Counted from the stretch's first letter, positions 34,938 to 45,798 are shown. The stretch: DNA of 64,000 nucleotides from Acheta domesticus (GCA_031308135.1 JAHLJT010008446.1:165385967-165449966); one strand, 5' to 3'. Notes: generated by a model not told the origin, from the letters alone. A program made the numbers and translations.

Positions 34938-36122
34938 CTAAAATTTCATGTTACGTAGCATCAGAAGTTCAGTGTCTCTGTCATTCTGGGAGACTTGCAT
35001 AGTCTTGTTCGCAATGCTTCTTGCTACACTTACAATGCCTCTGTTTCCCATTCTTAGGTCAGATATCATGACCTGCCTCGTTAGTGGGTCATCTGGATGG
35101 CTGACTACATACTTTCCCATCCCGGTTATTGCATTGTGCCAAGAGGCTTCAATTTGTCTCAGGCCTCTTCCTCCTTCCTTACGTGACCCATAAAGTCTAT
35201 GTACATCAGCTCGGGGGTGGGCAACGTGATGCATTGTAAGCAGTTTTCTGTTTTTTCGATCCATGATGCGAATTTCCTGCTCAGTCCAGTCTACTAGTCC
35301 GAAACTGTATTCGGCTACAGGCACCGCCAAACTACCTATTGCTGATATTTTATTTCTTGAGTTTAGAGCGGACTGCAGTACAAGTCTCACTCTTCTATAA
35401 TACTCCCTGCGAATTTTCTCTTTCATTGTGTCGTTCGAGATGATCTCACATTCTTCAAAACCCAGATATTTGTATGTTTTACCTGGCTCAAGATCTTGAA
35501 TCACAGGGTGTCTATCAACTTCAATGTTCTCTGACGTGGTCATTTTGCCTCTTTTTAAGTTGGCTTTTGCACACTTGTCAAGACCAAACTTCATGCAGAT
35601 GTCATTGCTAAAATCATTGATGACAGACAGCATTTGGGAGAGAATCGCTTCATTCTTAGCAAAAACTTCAAGATCATCCATGTAAAATAAATGTGATACA
35701 GGCATTTCATCACCATGGAGCTTGTAACCAAAGTAGGCTGCGACAGCTGTCTTGATAGAGGAATCAAGCTAATGCAAAAGAGGAGAGGGGATAGTGAATC
35801 TCCTTGAAAAATTCCCCTGTTAATCTGAATACTTCTGGTTTCTACTACTCCCTTTTCGCTGTGGATTAGTAACCTGGTGCTCCACGACTTCATAGTAGCC
35901 TTGCAAAACTCAACAAGTCTAGGATGAAATCGATAGATCTCCAGGGTCTTCAAAATCCAATCGTGTGGTACACTGTCAAAGGCCTTCTGGTAGTCAATCC
36001 AAGCGATGCTTAAATTACGTTTTCGTTTCTTTACATCATTCAAAATTATTTTATTCAGAAGCAAGATCTCCTTACAGCCATAGGAACCTTTTCGACATCC
36101 TTTCTGTTCAACTGGCAACAGG
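34938..36122 (-). pseudogene. R4 copy A reverse transcriptase
   Basis: The first frame (to 35591) carries IDYQKAFDSVPHDW (catalytic Asp region) and RGIFQGDSLSPLLFC. The second frame (from 35705) carries SHLFYMDDLEV with the catalytic Asp pair. The two overlap, so one frameshift lies near 35700. The thumb region after it (YKYLGFEE, then SRKEGGRGL) is the usual one for R2/R4-type elements. A TAG at 34938-34940 then interrupts the same frame before the endonuclease. Confidence 0.85.
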
Positions 36123-36262
36123 CCGGGCGCGCCGGATCCGCGCGGGTGTCTGAAGGAGGAAAAGAGACGCCGGCGAGGGCTTTGTGGTGTGTACGGAACA
36201 TGTTTTGGTACTAATCCTGTGGTGGACATTGTTATCGGTTGTATGCCGATATTCTGAAGTTT

Positions 36263-36607
36263 TCATTGGTGGTGAAGCTCTTGAATCAACGGTACATATT
36301 TCTGAATTTTCACGCTATGAACAGATTCTAGATTGTTATTATTGACGACTGCAAAATCGATGATCATGGCTGCTTTCTTGAGCTTGTTCAAAACTATCAT
36401 ATTTGACCTATTGTTCGAAATTGTGGTATCTGTAATATTGTTTCTGTCCCAGTACAGCTTCCATTCTTCATTTTCCAAGACTGTAGGAGAATGATATTTG
36501 TAATATTGGACATTACAGGACTCAAGTCCGTATTTTCGTACTAGTCGTCCGTGAATTATTTTCCCCATATTATCGTGTCTAACTTTATAGGCAGTGGGAG
36601 CCAACAC
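36263..36607 (-). pseudogene. R4 copy D endonuclease with altered PD motif
   Basis: The frame LAPTAYKVRHD ... KIIHGRLVRKYGL ... VLENEEWKLYWDR ... IIDFAV is the restriction-like endonuclease of this clade. At the place of the catalytic Pro-Asp, copy D has Ser68-Asn69 (NNRSNMIV instead of NKPDIVI in copy A). The second acidic residue, Asp84, is kept. Loss of the first Asp would be expected to inactivate the nuclease. The domain continues past the stop with IQPITMSTTGLVPKHV at about 36200. Confidence 0.75.
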
Positions 36608-36652
36608 ACTACAACCGGCAAGGATGTGCTGGATGTTTTCATGCTGTGCACC

Positions 36653-37350
36653 TCATCTTGTACATTCATCACGTACTATGGAGGGGTCTCTTATTATATA
36701 TCGTAAGTATTTTCTTGTTGCGATAACCTGGTCTTGAATGGCTATCATAAAGCCTTCTGTCTCTGGGTACAGTAATCCACGTGTCAACCACCTGTTGGAA
36801 ACTCTAAAATTAATGTTCTGGCCTGATAGTTCATTGGGATGTCTAGCATGTAGCTCTTTTCGACACCACTGTTGCATCAGGCTTTCATGGCTAGTGTGCT
36901 CTTGTTGAAACTGAGCATTTGCAAGATTTAAGGGGGTGATACTGTAATCAGCCTCTACGGCCGATGTTTCTGCCCTCTCAAGAAAGTACTTTCTCATAAG
37001 AGAGATTTGGTTGGCATTACTGTTTATTATATTTATAATACCTCGACCTCCTTTTTCTCGAGGTAGATTGATCCTCTCAACAGCAGATTTAGAATGATGA
37101 TATCTATATTGGGTCATTTGGGTTCTTACATATCTATCCATTGCTTCAAGATCTGACTCCATTTTATTAAGCCCATTGAGTAGACGATCACAGGAATAGC
37201 GTATGTATTTATTGCAGTGGCAAGATTTCGCGAATTCAAAGATGTTTTGAGAACCTTTGTGAGTCGGTCCTCGAATTCTGCGGTAATACGTTTCTTCACT
37301 TCCGAGTGGGCTATTGTTCGAGACTGCTCTAGACCGAGATATTTATACAC
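36653..37350 (-). pseudogene. R4 copy D thumb/linker region
   Basis: Frames 37350-37126 (YKYLGLEQSRTI ... NTYAIPVIVYSMGLIKW) and 37162-36653 (LPREKGGRGIINI) overlap by a few codons, giving one frameshift. They match the region after the reverse transcriptase palm in copy A (TYKYLGFEE, SRKEGGRGL). Confidence 0.8.
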
Positions 37351-37368
37351 TTCATCATGTTCTAACGG

Positions 37369-38039
37369 TTAAATAGGATGGCTTCTTTGCGTCTCGTATT
37401 CCAGACCCCTCGTCAATTTGCCACGTACCACGTTAACCGTTCTGCACTTATCTACACCAAAACACATTCCGATGTCTTCAGAGAAAGTTTCTGTGATATT
37501 GAGGAGCTGCTTCAACGAACTGACTGTTGATGCGTACAGCTTTATATCATCCATATATGCGAGATGGGAAAGTCTGTATGAGGAGTGCTGACTCTTTATC
37601 TCATAGCCATACTTACTACTGTTGAGGATAGTGGATAGCGGGTTCAAAGCCAAGCAAAACCAAAGTGGGCTCAAAGAATCTCCTTGGAAGATACCTCTGT
37701 TGATGTCAATTTTATTTGTGATAATATTCACTTCCTTGGTTTTTAATACTATTTCTGTCTTCCACATTGTTGTTAGGGTTGAACAGAAATCTATCAACTT
37801 GGGATGGATTTTATATATTTTTAGCACGTCTATAAGCCAGTTATGTGGACCGAATCATAAGCTTTCTGATAATCTATATACACTGCAAATTGATTTCTTT
37901 GTTTATTACTTGCTTGTTTCAAGACTACTGAGCCAATAATAAGTTGTTCTTTACATCCTAGCGAGCCTTTCTTACAACCTTTTTGTTGTTCTGCTAGGAT
38001 ACTGTTACCATTACAGTGATCTTCCAGGACCTTAAGCAC
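37369..38039 (-). pseudogene. R4 copy D reverse transcriptase
   Basis: Frame 38039-37830 holds AEQQKGCKKGSLGC and VYIDYQKAYDSV. Frame 37827-37369 holds RGIFQGDSLSPLWFC and LAYMDDIKLYAS with the catalytic Asp pair. A frameshift near 37840 separates them. The motif spacing matches copies A and C. Confidence 0.85.
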
Positions 38040-38047
38040 ACATGATG

Positions 38048-39020
38048 TTAAGAGTTTGTAAACGTGTTCAAACAGGTTATAGGCCTATATCTTGCCGGAT
38101 TACTACTCCTGGAGCCCTTCGGTATGAGATATGTCACACTTGTGGTCAAATGATGAGGAATGCTTTGAGGTTCTTCAATAAAAGCATTTATACATTCAAA
38201 GCATTTGCTATGCAAGGCTGATAAATTCTTCAGCCAGAAATTATGAATTTTATCGCTCCAGGGCTCTTCCAATTCTTTTTTTTGGCAAGAATAGGTTTTA
38301 TTGTCTCAATTTGGAAGCTCTCCATGGCTACAATCGTTTCTTCTGATTTGCTGATTGTTTCCAACCAGCTTTCTTTAGCATTATATTTAATTTCAGTTGA
38401 CCATATACCTCCCCAGTAGCCTTCGATTTCGTCTTTAGTTAGCCGCAAGTTTGTCTCAGTATCTTGTATATGTAAAGATTTATAGACTGCTTTCTGGTCT
38501 CTTTTGAACTTGGCATTATGCTCCTTTCTCTTCTGACTTTTTTATAAAGTTTGAACCGTTTTGCATACGCTCTCAATTTTTGTTTGACTGTGTCAAGATA
38601 TTCAAATGGTATGCTATTTGGTTTATCAAATTGGGTATGTTTGCTGTACTTTTTGCGAATGGCGTGCATTTTCTTCTCAAGTTTCTTATTTCTGTTGTTG
38701 ATATAGGCTGTTCTTATTCCGGCGTCAGCTGTCAACTCATTTATTTTTTGTTCTAATCTCCTTTCCCACGGTTTCTTTCTCATTAATATTGGCTGTTTCG
38801 CAAATGTTTCTTTCAGGTTACCCCCGTTTAATTTGACTATAGTTGCTGCTGAACTGTATAAATACAAATTTAGATCTGAATAGGTGATAACGTTATCAAT
38901 CTTTGATGGGAGAACAGAGTTGTTCATGATATTAATCAGATCTCTCAGTTTGGATGACATTAATTGTTTGGGTATACCTGGTCTCTTTTCTGGCATTAAC
39001 CCATTGAATTTAGTCAGCAT
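38048..39020 (-). pseudogene. R4 copy D linker region
   Basis: Three frames (39020-38439, 38448-38230, 38272-38048) chain together through two frameshifts. The first has a Lys/Arg-rich helical stretch (WERRLEQKINEL ... KKVRRERS) that parallels 41080-41280 in copy C. The last (SVTYLIPKGSRSSNPARYRP) leads into the reverse transcriptase, with the PITCLN phrase shared with copy C (PITCLPVMYKL). Confidence 0.7.
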
Positions 39021-39035
39021 GCTATTTAACTCAAA

Positions 39036-39527
39036 TTACATCTGTTGTTTTAGTACATCATTCTGATGGAAAATGCATGGTCTCTCTGGTCTGGTGGTAT
39101 TTTCTTGTGTGTCTTCTTCCACTGTTCTGGCATTTATACTTTCTTCGGAGTGTTGTTCTCTCTCTCGTGCAACGTGTAGCAGAATACGCTCTCGTATTAC
39201 CAATGGTACTAGGTTATTTCGCATAATTGACGCTCGTTGACTAGCTAGACCCTGTTCAGTAACACGTAGATTCGGAAACTGCTGTACGAATCGCGAATGG
39301 AGGAGCTGCCTATAGCCAGTCAATTCTGTTTCACAGTGGGTCACTCTGTAATAAGTGCGCAGTAGGAATTGGTTCTTTTCCACATTCCATTGTATCCGCT
39401 GTCTAGGCAGTCCTGCTCTGGTGGTCAACGGCTGTGTTGCCGCTGAAACATTTCGAGCAGTTGACTCTTGATGGTGGTTGTCTCTCTGTTCGATTCGTTC
39501 TGCTTCTTCCGATGGTTCGTAGCACAT
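39036..39527 (-). pseudogene. R4 copy D N-terminal domain
   Basis: The 163-codon frame includes RIQWNVEKNQFLLRTYYRVT, then LHSRFVQQFPNLRVTEQ and LASQRASIMRNN. The Trp-rich start and the helix spacing look Myb/SANT-like, as in N-termini of R4/Dong proteins where the domain contacts target DNA. Assignment is by general resemblance. A further frame (39646-39425) overlaps upstream. Confidence 0.55.
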
Positions 39528-40048
39528 GCCATCATAATGGGGCTGTCGTCTTTCCTCATCTGGAGCAACCCCATTACCTGATGAGACCGAGGCTTCCTTA
39601 TACTTAGTGGCTGCTTTCCAAAGCTTCTCTGAGTGACGGGGTGCAAACCCGAGACCCAGGTTCCCTCTTATTTCGAAATGAAGGTGAAAAAGAGGGGAAA
39701 AGTCTCTGTGGATTGCATTTTATCCCTACAGCCAGGGTTTTTTTTGTTGGGGTTTACTCCCTCAGGGAGTAGACTCCTCGTGGGTGCGACGGTTCTCTCT
39801 CGCTAAATCTTCGCCTGTGACTATAGGCAGGGGCCCTTGCTGGGTACTGACAGCCGGAGCCAGCTGAGCCCAGGTTGTTTTATAGAGGTATGCTCCTCTG
39901 AAGACTCGTCCGCGCCAGGAACCGTTGGAATCCAGGGATCCTCTTCCGCCTCTTGGCCCGTTGATCTTCACAGACGTTCGTTAGCATCCATATTATCTAT
40001 ATGGAAGGTCCCAGGGTGCACGGCAGGTATGTGGACATGGATCCGCAC

Positions 40049-40125
40049 TTATTATTATTACTCTAAATCACGACTAAGATGTTATGTGTCGGCTGAATAT
40101 AAAATCTACTCCAGGTAGCAACCAG
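40049..40125. repeat. (TTA)n microsatellite and host repeat between two R4 insertions
   Basis: TTATTATTATTA at 40049-40060, then about 65 bases homologous (reverse complement) to 6225-6300. This is target sequence: R4 copy D lies to its left and the twin-primed B/C insertion starts at 40126. Confidence 0.6.
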
Positions 40126-40526
40126 CTACCTAAGGAGTAGATCTAGGGACTGTCGGTGCCTCTACAATACTTTGCGCATAATGTAGGCTGTTCCAAATAA
40201 AGCGATTTCTTGCACTTCCAAGTCTTTTGAATTATCTGGGACTTTAGACAAGTTCTTACACAAATTTTGCGGAACAAATCCCAGAGCTCCGATAACTATC
40301 GGGACGACCTGTGCTTTCACGCCCCACATTAGTCTCGATTTCCAAACTCTTGTATAAATACAAGACGTTTCTCTGCCTCCTTGGTAACGACGATTTGATC
40401 GCAAGTACAGCAACATCGATAAGTAAACACGATTTTTTCTCCAAATCCCGGATAACTATATCCGGTTGTTTGCCACTATCGTGCGATCCGTTTTGAATTT
40501 GTTGGTCATACAACATAATACACTAT
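40126..40526 (-). mobile_element. R4 copy B: 3' part of a twin-primed insertion
   Basis: Minus-strand sequence from ILYDQQIQ through the endonuclease PD...D motif (PDIVIRDLEKK, LIDVAV) to the 3' end, very similar to 34117-34526 of copy A. Small indels shift the frame after IDVAV. It begins at the point of the element where copy C stops, and it lies head to head with copy C. Confidence 0.85.
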
Positions 40527-40848
40527 CCCTGAAAACGATGATCCCCTTCAAGGTTCATCTCTTCCAAATGAAACATCCGTCAGTGGTGAAAATTCATCTG
40601 GCCATGAGTCACACGATACGGGCATGATGTGGAACCTCCTCCGACGCGAGATAGAACGAATTCGTCTACTTCCATTCGAATCTCGTGCACCGTTGAGGAG
40701 ACTTTACGAAAATGCTAAAGCTGAGAGAGTGACAGAAACAGCGAATTCTGTCTTGAATGAGGTTGTACAGACCTCAAGTAGAGATTTAGATATTACTGAA
40801 ATCAATCACATCGTGTAGGCAACTGTATATCTAGTATCTCAGATAATT

Positions 40849-41547
40849 TTGGGGCCAGCCAAGACCACCGATGGCGTGACAGCCAGACAGAGTAAAAGCT
40901 CCGTACCTCCATGGATGAAAATAATTATGAAACGGATAGCCGACACGCGGCGTGAAATATCACTCCTAGCCGAAGCATCTTCTAAGTCAAACCACACATA
41001 TAAAGTTCAACAAAAAATACTCCATGTTGAACACAAATATCTAATTGACAATGACGCAACAAGGCTACTGGTAGCTGAAAAGCTAAAAGAGAAAATCCAA
41101 GCATGGGCCCAACGAATAAGACGGTGCAAACGTAGAGAAGATTTCCGTGTACAGAACCGGTTGTTTGAAACACACGCGAAGAGATTCTATCCCAAACGAA
41201 TAAGACGGTGCAAACGTAGAGAAGATTTCCGTGTACAGAACCGGTTGTTTGAAACACACGCGAAGAGATTCTATCGTAGTCTGACTCAAAAACCGAATGG
41301 CAATGCTGCCCCTCCTTCAAAAGATGACGTCGAAACAGTTTGGACAGGAATTTGTGAGGAAACCAGATCCTACAACAAAGACGCATCGTGGCTCCAATCT
41401 GAAGATGAGATGCCAATGGACTCGTGGAAACAGTGGAACATGTTCAAGGATTCTCGAAAGAGGACCTATGCCAAACAATTAAGAATATGCGAAACTGGAA
41501 ATCCCCTGGGATTGATAAGATTTAGATTTATTGGATTAAGAAATTAA
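40849..41547 (+). pseudogene. R4 copy C N-terminal/linker region with 28-codon tandem duplication
   Basis: The frame has a basic linker whose segment RIRRCKRREDFRVQ...KRFY occurs twice in tandem, in frame. The DNA unit is 84 bases (AACGAATAAGACGG starts at 41111 and 41195). The two copies are almost identical. Copy D has this region once (the FKLYKKVRRERS area). The later part (DDVETVWTGICEE ... WKQW) resembles the pre-RT region of the family. The frame ends at 41547 by a small shift. Confidence 0.75.
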
Positions 41548-41616
41548 CAGCACTACATTCTCATCTAGCAAAGGCTGTTAATAAAATTTTAGAAAACCCT
41601 AACGAAACTCCCCGAA

Positions 41617-42419
41617 TTGCTCACTGGCGGCATCACGTATTTGCTACCCAAAGGAGGAGACAGCTCTTTGGCGAAGAACTACAGGCCAATCACTTGCTTG
41701 CCAGTAATGTACAAACTTATAACTGCAGCCATTGCTGACAAAAAGTATAGACACCTAGAGAAGAACCATCTGTTGACAGTTGAACAGAAAGGATGTCGTA
41801 AAGGTTCCTATGGTTGTAAGGAAATCTTGTTTCTGAATAAAATCATTTTGAATGATGCAAAGAAACGAAAACGTAATTTGAGCATGGCTTGGATTGACTA
41901 CCAGAAGGCCTTTGACAGTGTACCGCACGATTGGATTTTGAAGACCCTGGAGATCTATCGATTTCATCCTAGACTAATTGAATTTTGCAAGCTAGTATGA
42001 AGTTGTAGAGTACCAGGATACTAATACACAGCTGAACGGGACTAGTAGACACAAGAATAATTCAGATTAACAGGGGAATTTTCCAAGGATATTCGCTATT
42101 CTCTCAGTTGTTTTGCATTAGTCCTATCCCACTATCGAGGGAGTTGACGCACCCTGCTTTTGGTTACAAGCTCCATGGTGATGAAAAGTCTGTATCACAT
42201 TTATTTTACATGGATGATCTTAAAGTGTTTGCTAAAAATGAAGCGATTCTCTCCCAAATGCTGTCCATCATCAATGATTTTAGCAATGACATCTGCAAGA
42301 AGTTTGGTCTTGACAAGTGTGCAAAAGTCAACTTAAAAAGAGGCAAAATGACCACGTCAGAGAACATTGAAGTTTATAGACACACTGTGATTCAAGATCT
42401 TGAGTCAGGTAAAACCTAG
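41617..42419 (+). pseudogene. R4 copy C reverse transcriptase
   Basis: Frame 41617-42000 carries ITYLLPKGGDSSLAKNYRP, VEQKGCRKGSYGC and WIDYQKAFDSVPHDW. Frame 42108-42419 carries SHLFYMDDLKVFAKNEA. The intervening GIFQG block (about 42070) is damaged: GDSLSPLL reads as GYSLFSQL. A stop at 42417-42419 replaces the TYKYLGF continuation of copy A. Confidence 0.85.
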
Positions 42420-42464
42420 AAATATCTGGGTTTTGAAGAATGTGAGACCATCTCGAACGACACA

Positions 42465-43286
42465 ATGAAAAAGAGAATTCGCAAGGAGTATTATAGAAGA
42501 GTGAGACTGGTCCTGCAGTCCGCTCTGATCTCAAGGAATAAAATATCAGCAATAGGTAGTTTGGCGGTGCCTGTAGCCGAATACAGCTTCGAACTAGTGG
42601 CCTGGACTGAGCAGGAAATTTGCATCATGGATCGAAAAAAACAGAAAAATGCTAACAATGTTTCCTACCCTCGAGCTGATGTGCATAGACTTTATGTGTC
42701 ACGTAAGGAAGGAGGAAAAGGCCTCAGACAAATTGAAGCCTCCTGGTACAACGCAATAGTTGGGATGGGAAAGTATGTAATCAGCCATCAAGATGATCCA
42801 CTAATGAGGCAGATCATGAAATATGACCTAAGAATGGGAAACAGAGGTATTGTTAGTGTGGCAAGAAGCATTGCATACAAGACTATGCAAGACACGCAGA
42901 ATGACAGAGACCCGGAAGTTCTAATGCTACATAACATGAAATAAGGGACACAAGAAATGTTAAAGAAGTCGTGGAGAGACAAACCACTCCACGGACAATA
43001 TTTGAAACGAATGGACAGAGCACAGATCAATAAAGATCAATCATTTATATAGCTTAAAAGGGGAAGAATGAAGCCAGAATCGGAAGCACTTATAACAGCT
43101 GCCCAAGATCAGGCCTTGAGAACACGACATTATGAGAAAGCGGTTCTCAAAATTTCCCAAGATGATACATGCCGCATTTGTCAGGAAGACGTAGAAGCCA
43201 TTGATCATATTGTCTCAGCTTGTCCAATCCTAGCAAAGACAGAATACTTGAAAAGACAAGACAGGGTGTGTAGCTCCCTCCATTAG
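42465..43286 (+). pseudogene. R4 copy C thumb and CCHC knuckle
   Basis: Frame 42465-42944 (RKEYYRRVRLVLQSAL ... SRKEGGKGLRQIE) and frame 43068-43286 (TCRICQEDVEAIDHIVSACP) are separated by a TAA at 42942-42944 and another stop near 43050. Copy A has its stop one codon further on. Homology continues beyond the 43286 stop to 43329. Confidence 0.8.
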
Positions 43287-43427
43287 CAGATCTGTACCGC
43301 CCTCGAAGTTCCAAACACATGCCCCAAGTTGCTCCAGCCTCTCATGCGGGAGCGCAGATACTCCAAGCGCAGAAGAGGGAAAATCAATGTTTTCAATATC
43401 AATTCAAAATCAAGTGGGACGCGCGAA

Positions 43428-43570
43428 ATTCATATTTGCGACCCCACAACACACTGCTGCACCATGGAACTCCCATAACTGGCGGGAAGATCCATAAAGA
43501 GCGCCCAGCTGGGTGAAAGTTACTGCTTATTTGGCGAGCCGGGAAAATGTGCTTTATTTCTACTTTACTT
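43428..43570 (-). repeat. Module shared with 12122-12262
   Basis: About 140 bases in reverse complement to the start of the GC-rich insertion in Rpt-A copy A. Landmarks are GTGGGACGCGCGAA, CTGCACCATGGAACTCCC and the CCGGGAAAATGTGCT end. No coding content. Confidence 0.65.
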
Positions 43571-43779
43571 CTAAATACTTTATTTCTAAACATCATAACA
43601 TGTCATCGGTTTCCATGTCTACTTCCGAGAATAAAAAAGAATTAATGAAAGTAGGGCAAATCACAATATTTTGAACTCTAGTAAGAAAACTAAAGTAATG
43701 TGAAATACCGTAAAATATATGATATCTCGATACTTTGTAGAGAATGTTGTTTTTAAAGACCTGTAATCCAGAAAAAGTT

Positions 43780-44357
43780 ACCAATTTCTTCAACCAATAC
43801 TTTTTTACAATTGCAGATGATCTCACGAAAGGATAAAACCACAAAATCAACATCATACGCTTCCCAACAAAATTTTGACTCGATGTTTATTTCCAAAACG
43901 TATTTCAACGAAATCCTCAGAACAGTCAGTAAACTAAAAAATAAATATTTATCTCGTTTAGATGAATTTCTGAATTGTTTATTAAAAACTTGTGCACCTG
44001 CCTTTATACACCCGTTAACTAACATATTTCAATGCTTCTTTATGCACAGGTATATTTCCATATGTTTGCAAAACACCAAAAAATTAAGTTAGTTTTTAAA
44101 AAGGGAACAAAAATGAAATTCAAAATTACCGGCAAATTTGTCTTTTGTCAGTTTTCTAAAAAAATGGAGAGGATTTTCTATGTGCGAATAGAAACTCTTT
44201 CAGGAAATAAAAAAATAGTTAACAAAGGAAAAACGGTTTCAATGCATTTTTACATTTGAAATTGTATGCTCCATTGAAAATGAACAATATGCAATTAGCT
44301 GACGTTGAGATAACAAAATTTCTAAATCTTTCAATTAAGTCAAACCTGAAATGGAAT
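43780..44357 (+). pseudogene. CR1-type LINE ORF2 fragment with internal deletion
   Basis: Pieces in two frames (HPLTNIFQCF, then LVFKKGTKMK...SKKMERIFYVRIETL) match the region just before the reverse transcriptase core of the LINE at 550-5200 (minus strand about 2600-2400). Directly after it, frames around 44200-44350 (KTVSM.F, then TKFLNLS) match the region after the FADD block. The core with the catalytic Asp residues is deleted. It ends where Rpt-A copy B begins. Confidence 0.75.
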
Positions 44358-45798
44358 GTACAGTCTATTGCACAAAAATGAGCGAGGTCCTGAGCTGAAC
44401 TTTACCAGAGTAGACGTACCCTGCCCCGCCCTGCGGGATCGAGCTGTCCAATCCGCTTTAGTTTTATTTCAGAGAGGCGGGACTATTCATTGTGAAAATT
44501 ACAAAATGGCGGCAATTGCAAGTTATATTATGGTAAATATATGAAAGTAAATATTAAACCAACGAACAGTTTTACATAATTGTTGTATATACATTTAATT
44601 AAATAAAGGCATGCAATTTCCTAAAAAATGCACATTTTAAAACAATTTTAATGTCGATGCGACTATAAATAAATGAAGAAAACAATTTTAATACACGTTT
44701 TTAGGTAGACAACGAGTAATAGTATCTTCATTTCATCGTTATTATGATAATATACAGTGCAAATAATATAATAATATTTAATATACAGTGCAAATAATTT
44801 GCCACAGTAACCAGCCTAATCTAATTATGTTATAAGAAACAAAAAAAGAACTTTAAATACGTTTTAGAGTCAGTTGCATAAACACCTCTCCGAGATAGTT
44901 ACTTTCAGTTCTGAAATACTTCTTCACTCGTTTCTCAGATGACCGAATGCAAAAAATATTATTGGCAAGTGCAGCTCTAAGCAAATAAACGATGTCTGAT
45001 CTTTTATTTTGGTGATCACAATGATTTCACGTCAATATAACGAATTTTAGAAGGTGTTCTTTAGCGCGAATATTGAATATCATATGTGATATAACGTGTT
45101 TGACAAATTTTACGTAAGAATAAGAACGGACATAAGAACATGTCATCGGAATGAAATCGTGTTACATCCACTTCTTCTAGATCAGCCAACCTACGCAAAC
45201 ACTGTTTTCGCTAATCCATTAAGGATCACTAGAGAAACATGTAAGTCATTGAACATTTCATAATTGTAATTTATAATATTGATTCTAAATTTTGTAAAAC
45301 CGGAAATTTATATAACGGTAAATACAGAATGGGGAACCTCTTCTGTAAAATATCCATGTAAATTGAATTTTGCGTATTTCTATACATTTGTTTTACAATT
45401 TTTCATTTTTACACCTTATACAAAATGCCAATTACGTTTTTGGATACATGTGCACTCACGCATTTTCAGTGATATTTCATTGCACATTTATCATTTATCA
45501 TTTTGATTTTTCAATTTTTAATAAAGACTGTAAACAATACAACAATTAAATTTTAAAACTGTTTTGAGTTGGGGAAAATTTCACTCAAGTTAAATGTATT
45601 TATACAGTACTTAAGTAAAGTACTATAAAATGAATTAAAGTTGATTCTTTAAATTATAATTAAAATATGTGTTATTGCTGAAATGGGATGCTATTATTTC
45701 CAATGCAACGCTTTAAAATTAACTCCCTATTGATTTAGTATATTTCGCGCAAAGACAATTTCGCAAAGAAGTCTAAATAGCAACACAATGACCTCAAA
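44358..45798 (+). repeat. Rpt-A dispersed repeat, copy B
   Basis: Reverse-complement counterpart of 9838-13290 without the pogo element, the ~250-base block at 11440-11690 or the GC-rich insertion. At about 45745-45757 it carries the unoccupied TA site that corresponds to the pogo insertion. It runs into the second gap, so its far end is unknown. Confidence 0.75.

Larger units (their letters stand above)
34117..36122 (-). mobile_element. R4/Dong-type LINE, copy A, 5'-truncated
   Basis: The minus-strand sequence runs from the reverse transcriptase N-terminal region (VEQKGCRKGSYGC) to the restriction-like endonuclease and 3' end. It shares its 3' end (CTACCTAAGGAG on the plus strand) with copy B at 40126, so 34117 marks the element's 3' boundary. 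The 5' truncation is at about 36122, next to about 50 bases of GC-rich sequence and then the 3' end of copy D. A frameshift near 35700 and an in-frame stop at 34938-34940 disable it. Confidence 0.85.
36130..40048 (-). mobile_element. R4/Dong-type LINE, copy D, nearly full length
   Basis: Read on the minus strand: a possible 5' UTR (40048-39660), an N-terminal basic/Myb-like region (39646-39036), a linker (39020-38048), reverse transcriptase (38039-37369), thumb (37350-36653) and restriction-like endonuclease (36607-36263). The last conserved phrase (TTGLVPKHV) lies at about 36200. It is a different subfamily from copies A-C. The 5' end abuts (TTA)4 at 40049-40060, in line with the TAA-repeat preference described for Dong. 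Several frameshifts break the ORF. Confidence 0.8.
40527..43329 (+). mobile_element. R4 copy C: inverted 5' part of the same insertion
   Basis: The plus-strand copy runs from the N-terminal region through reverse transcriptase to the phrase ALEVPNTCPK just after the CCHC knuckle, and stops abruptly at 43329. The remaining C-terminal part is found only in copy B, on the other strand. Together B and C reconstruct one element minus about 30 bases (compared with copy A, 34526-34556). Confidence 0.85.
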
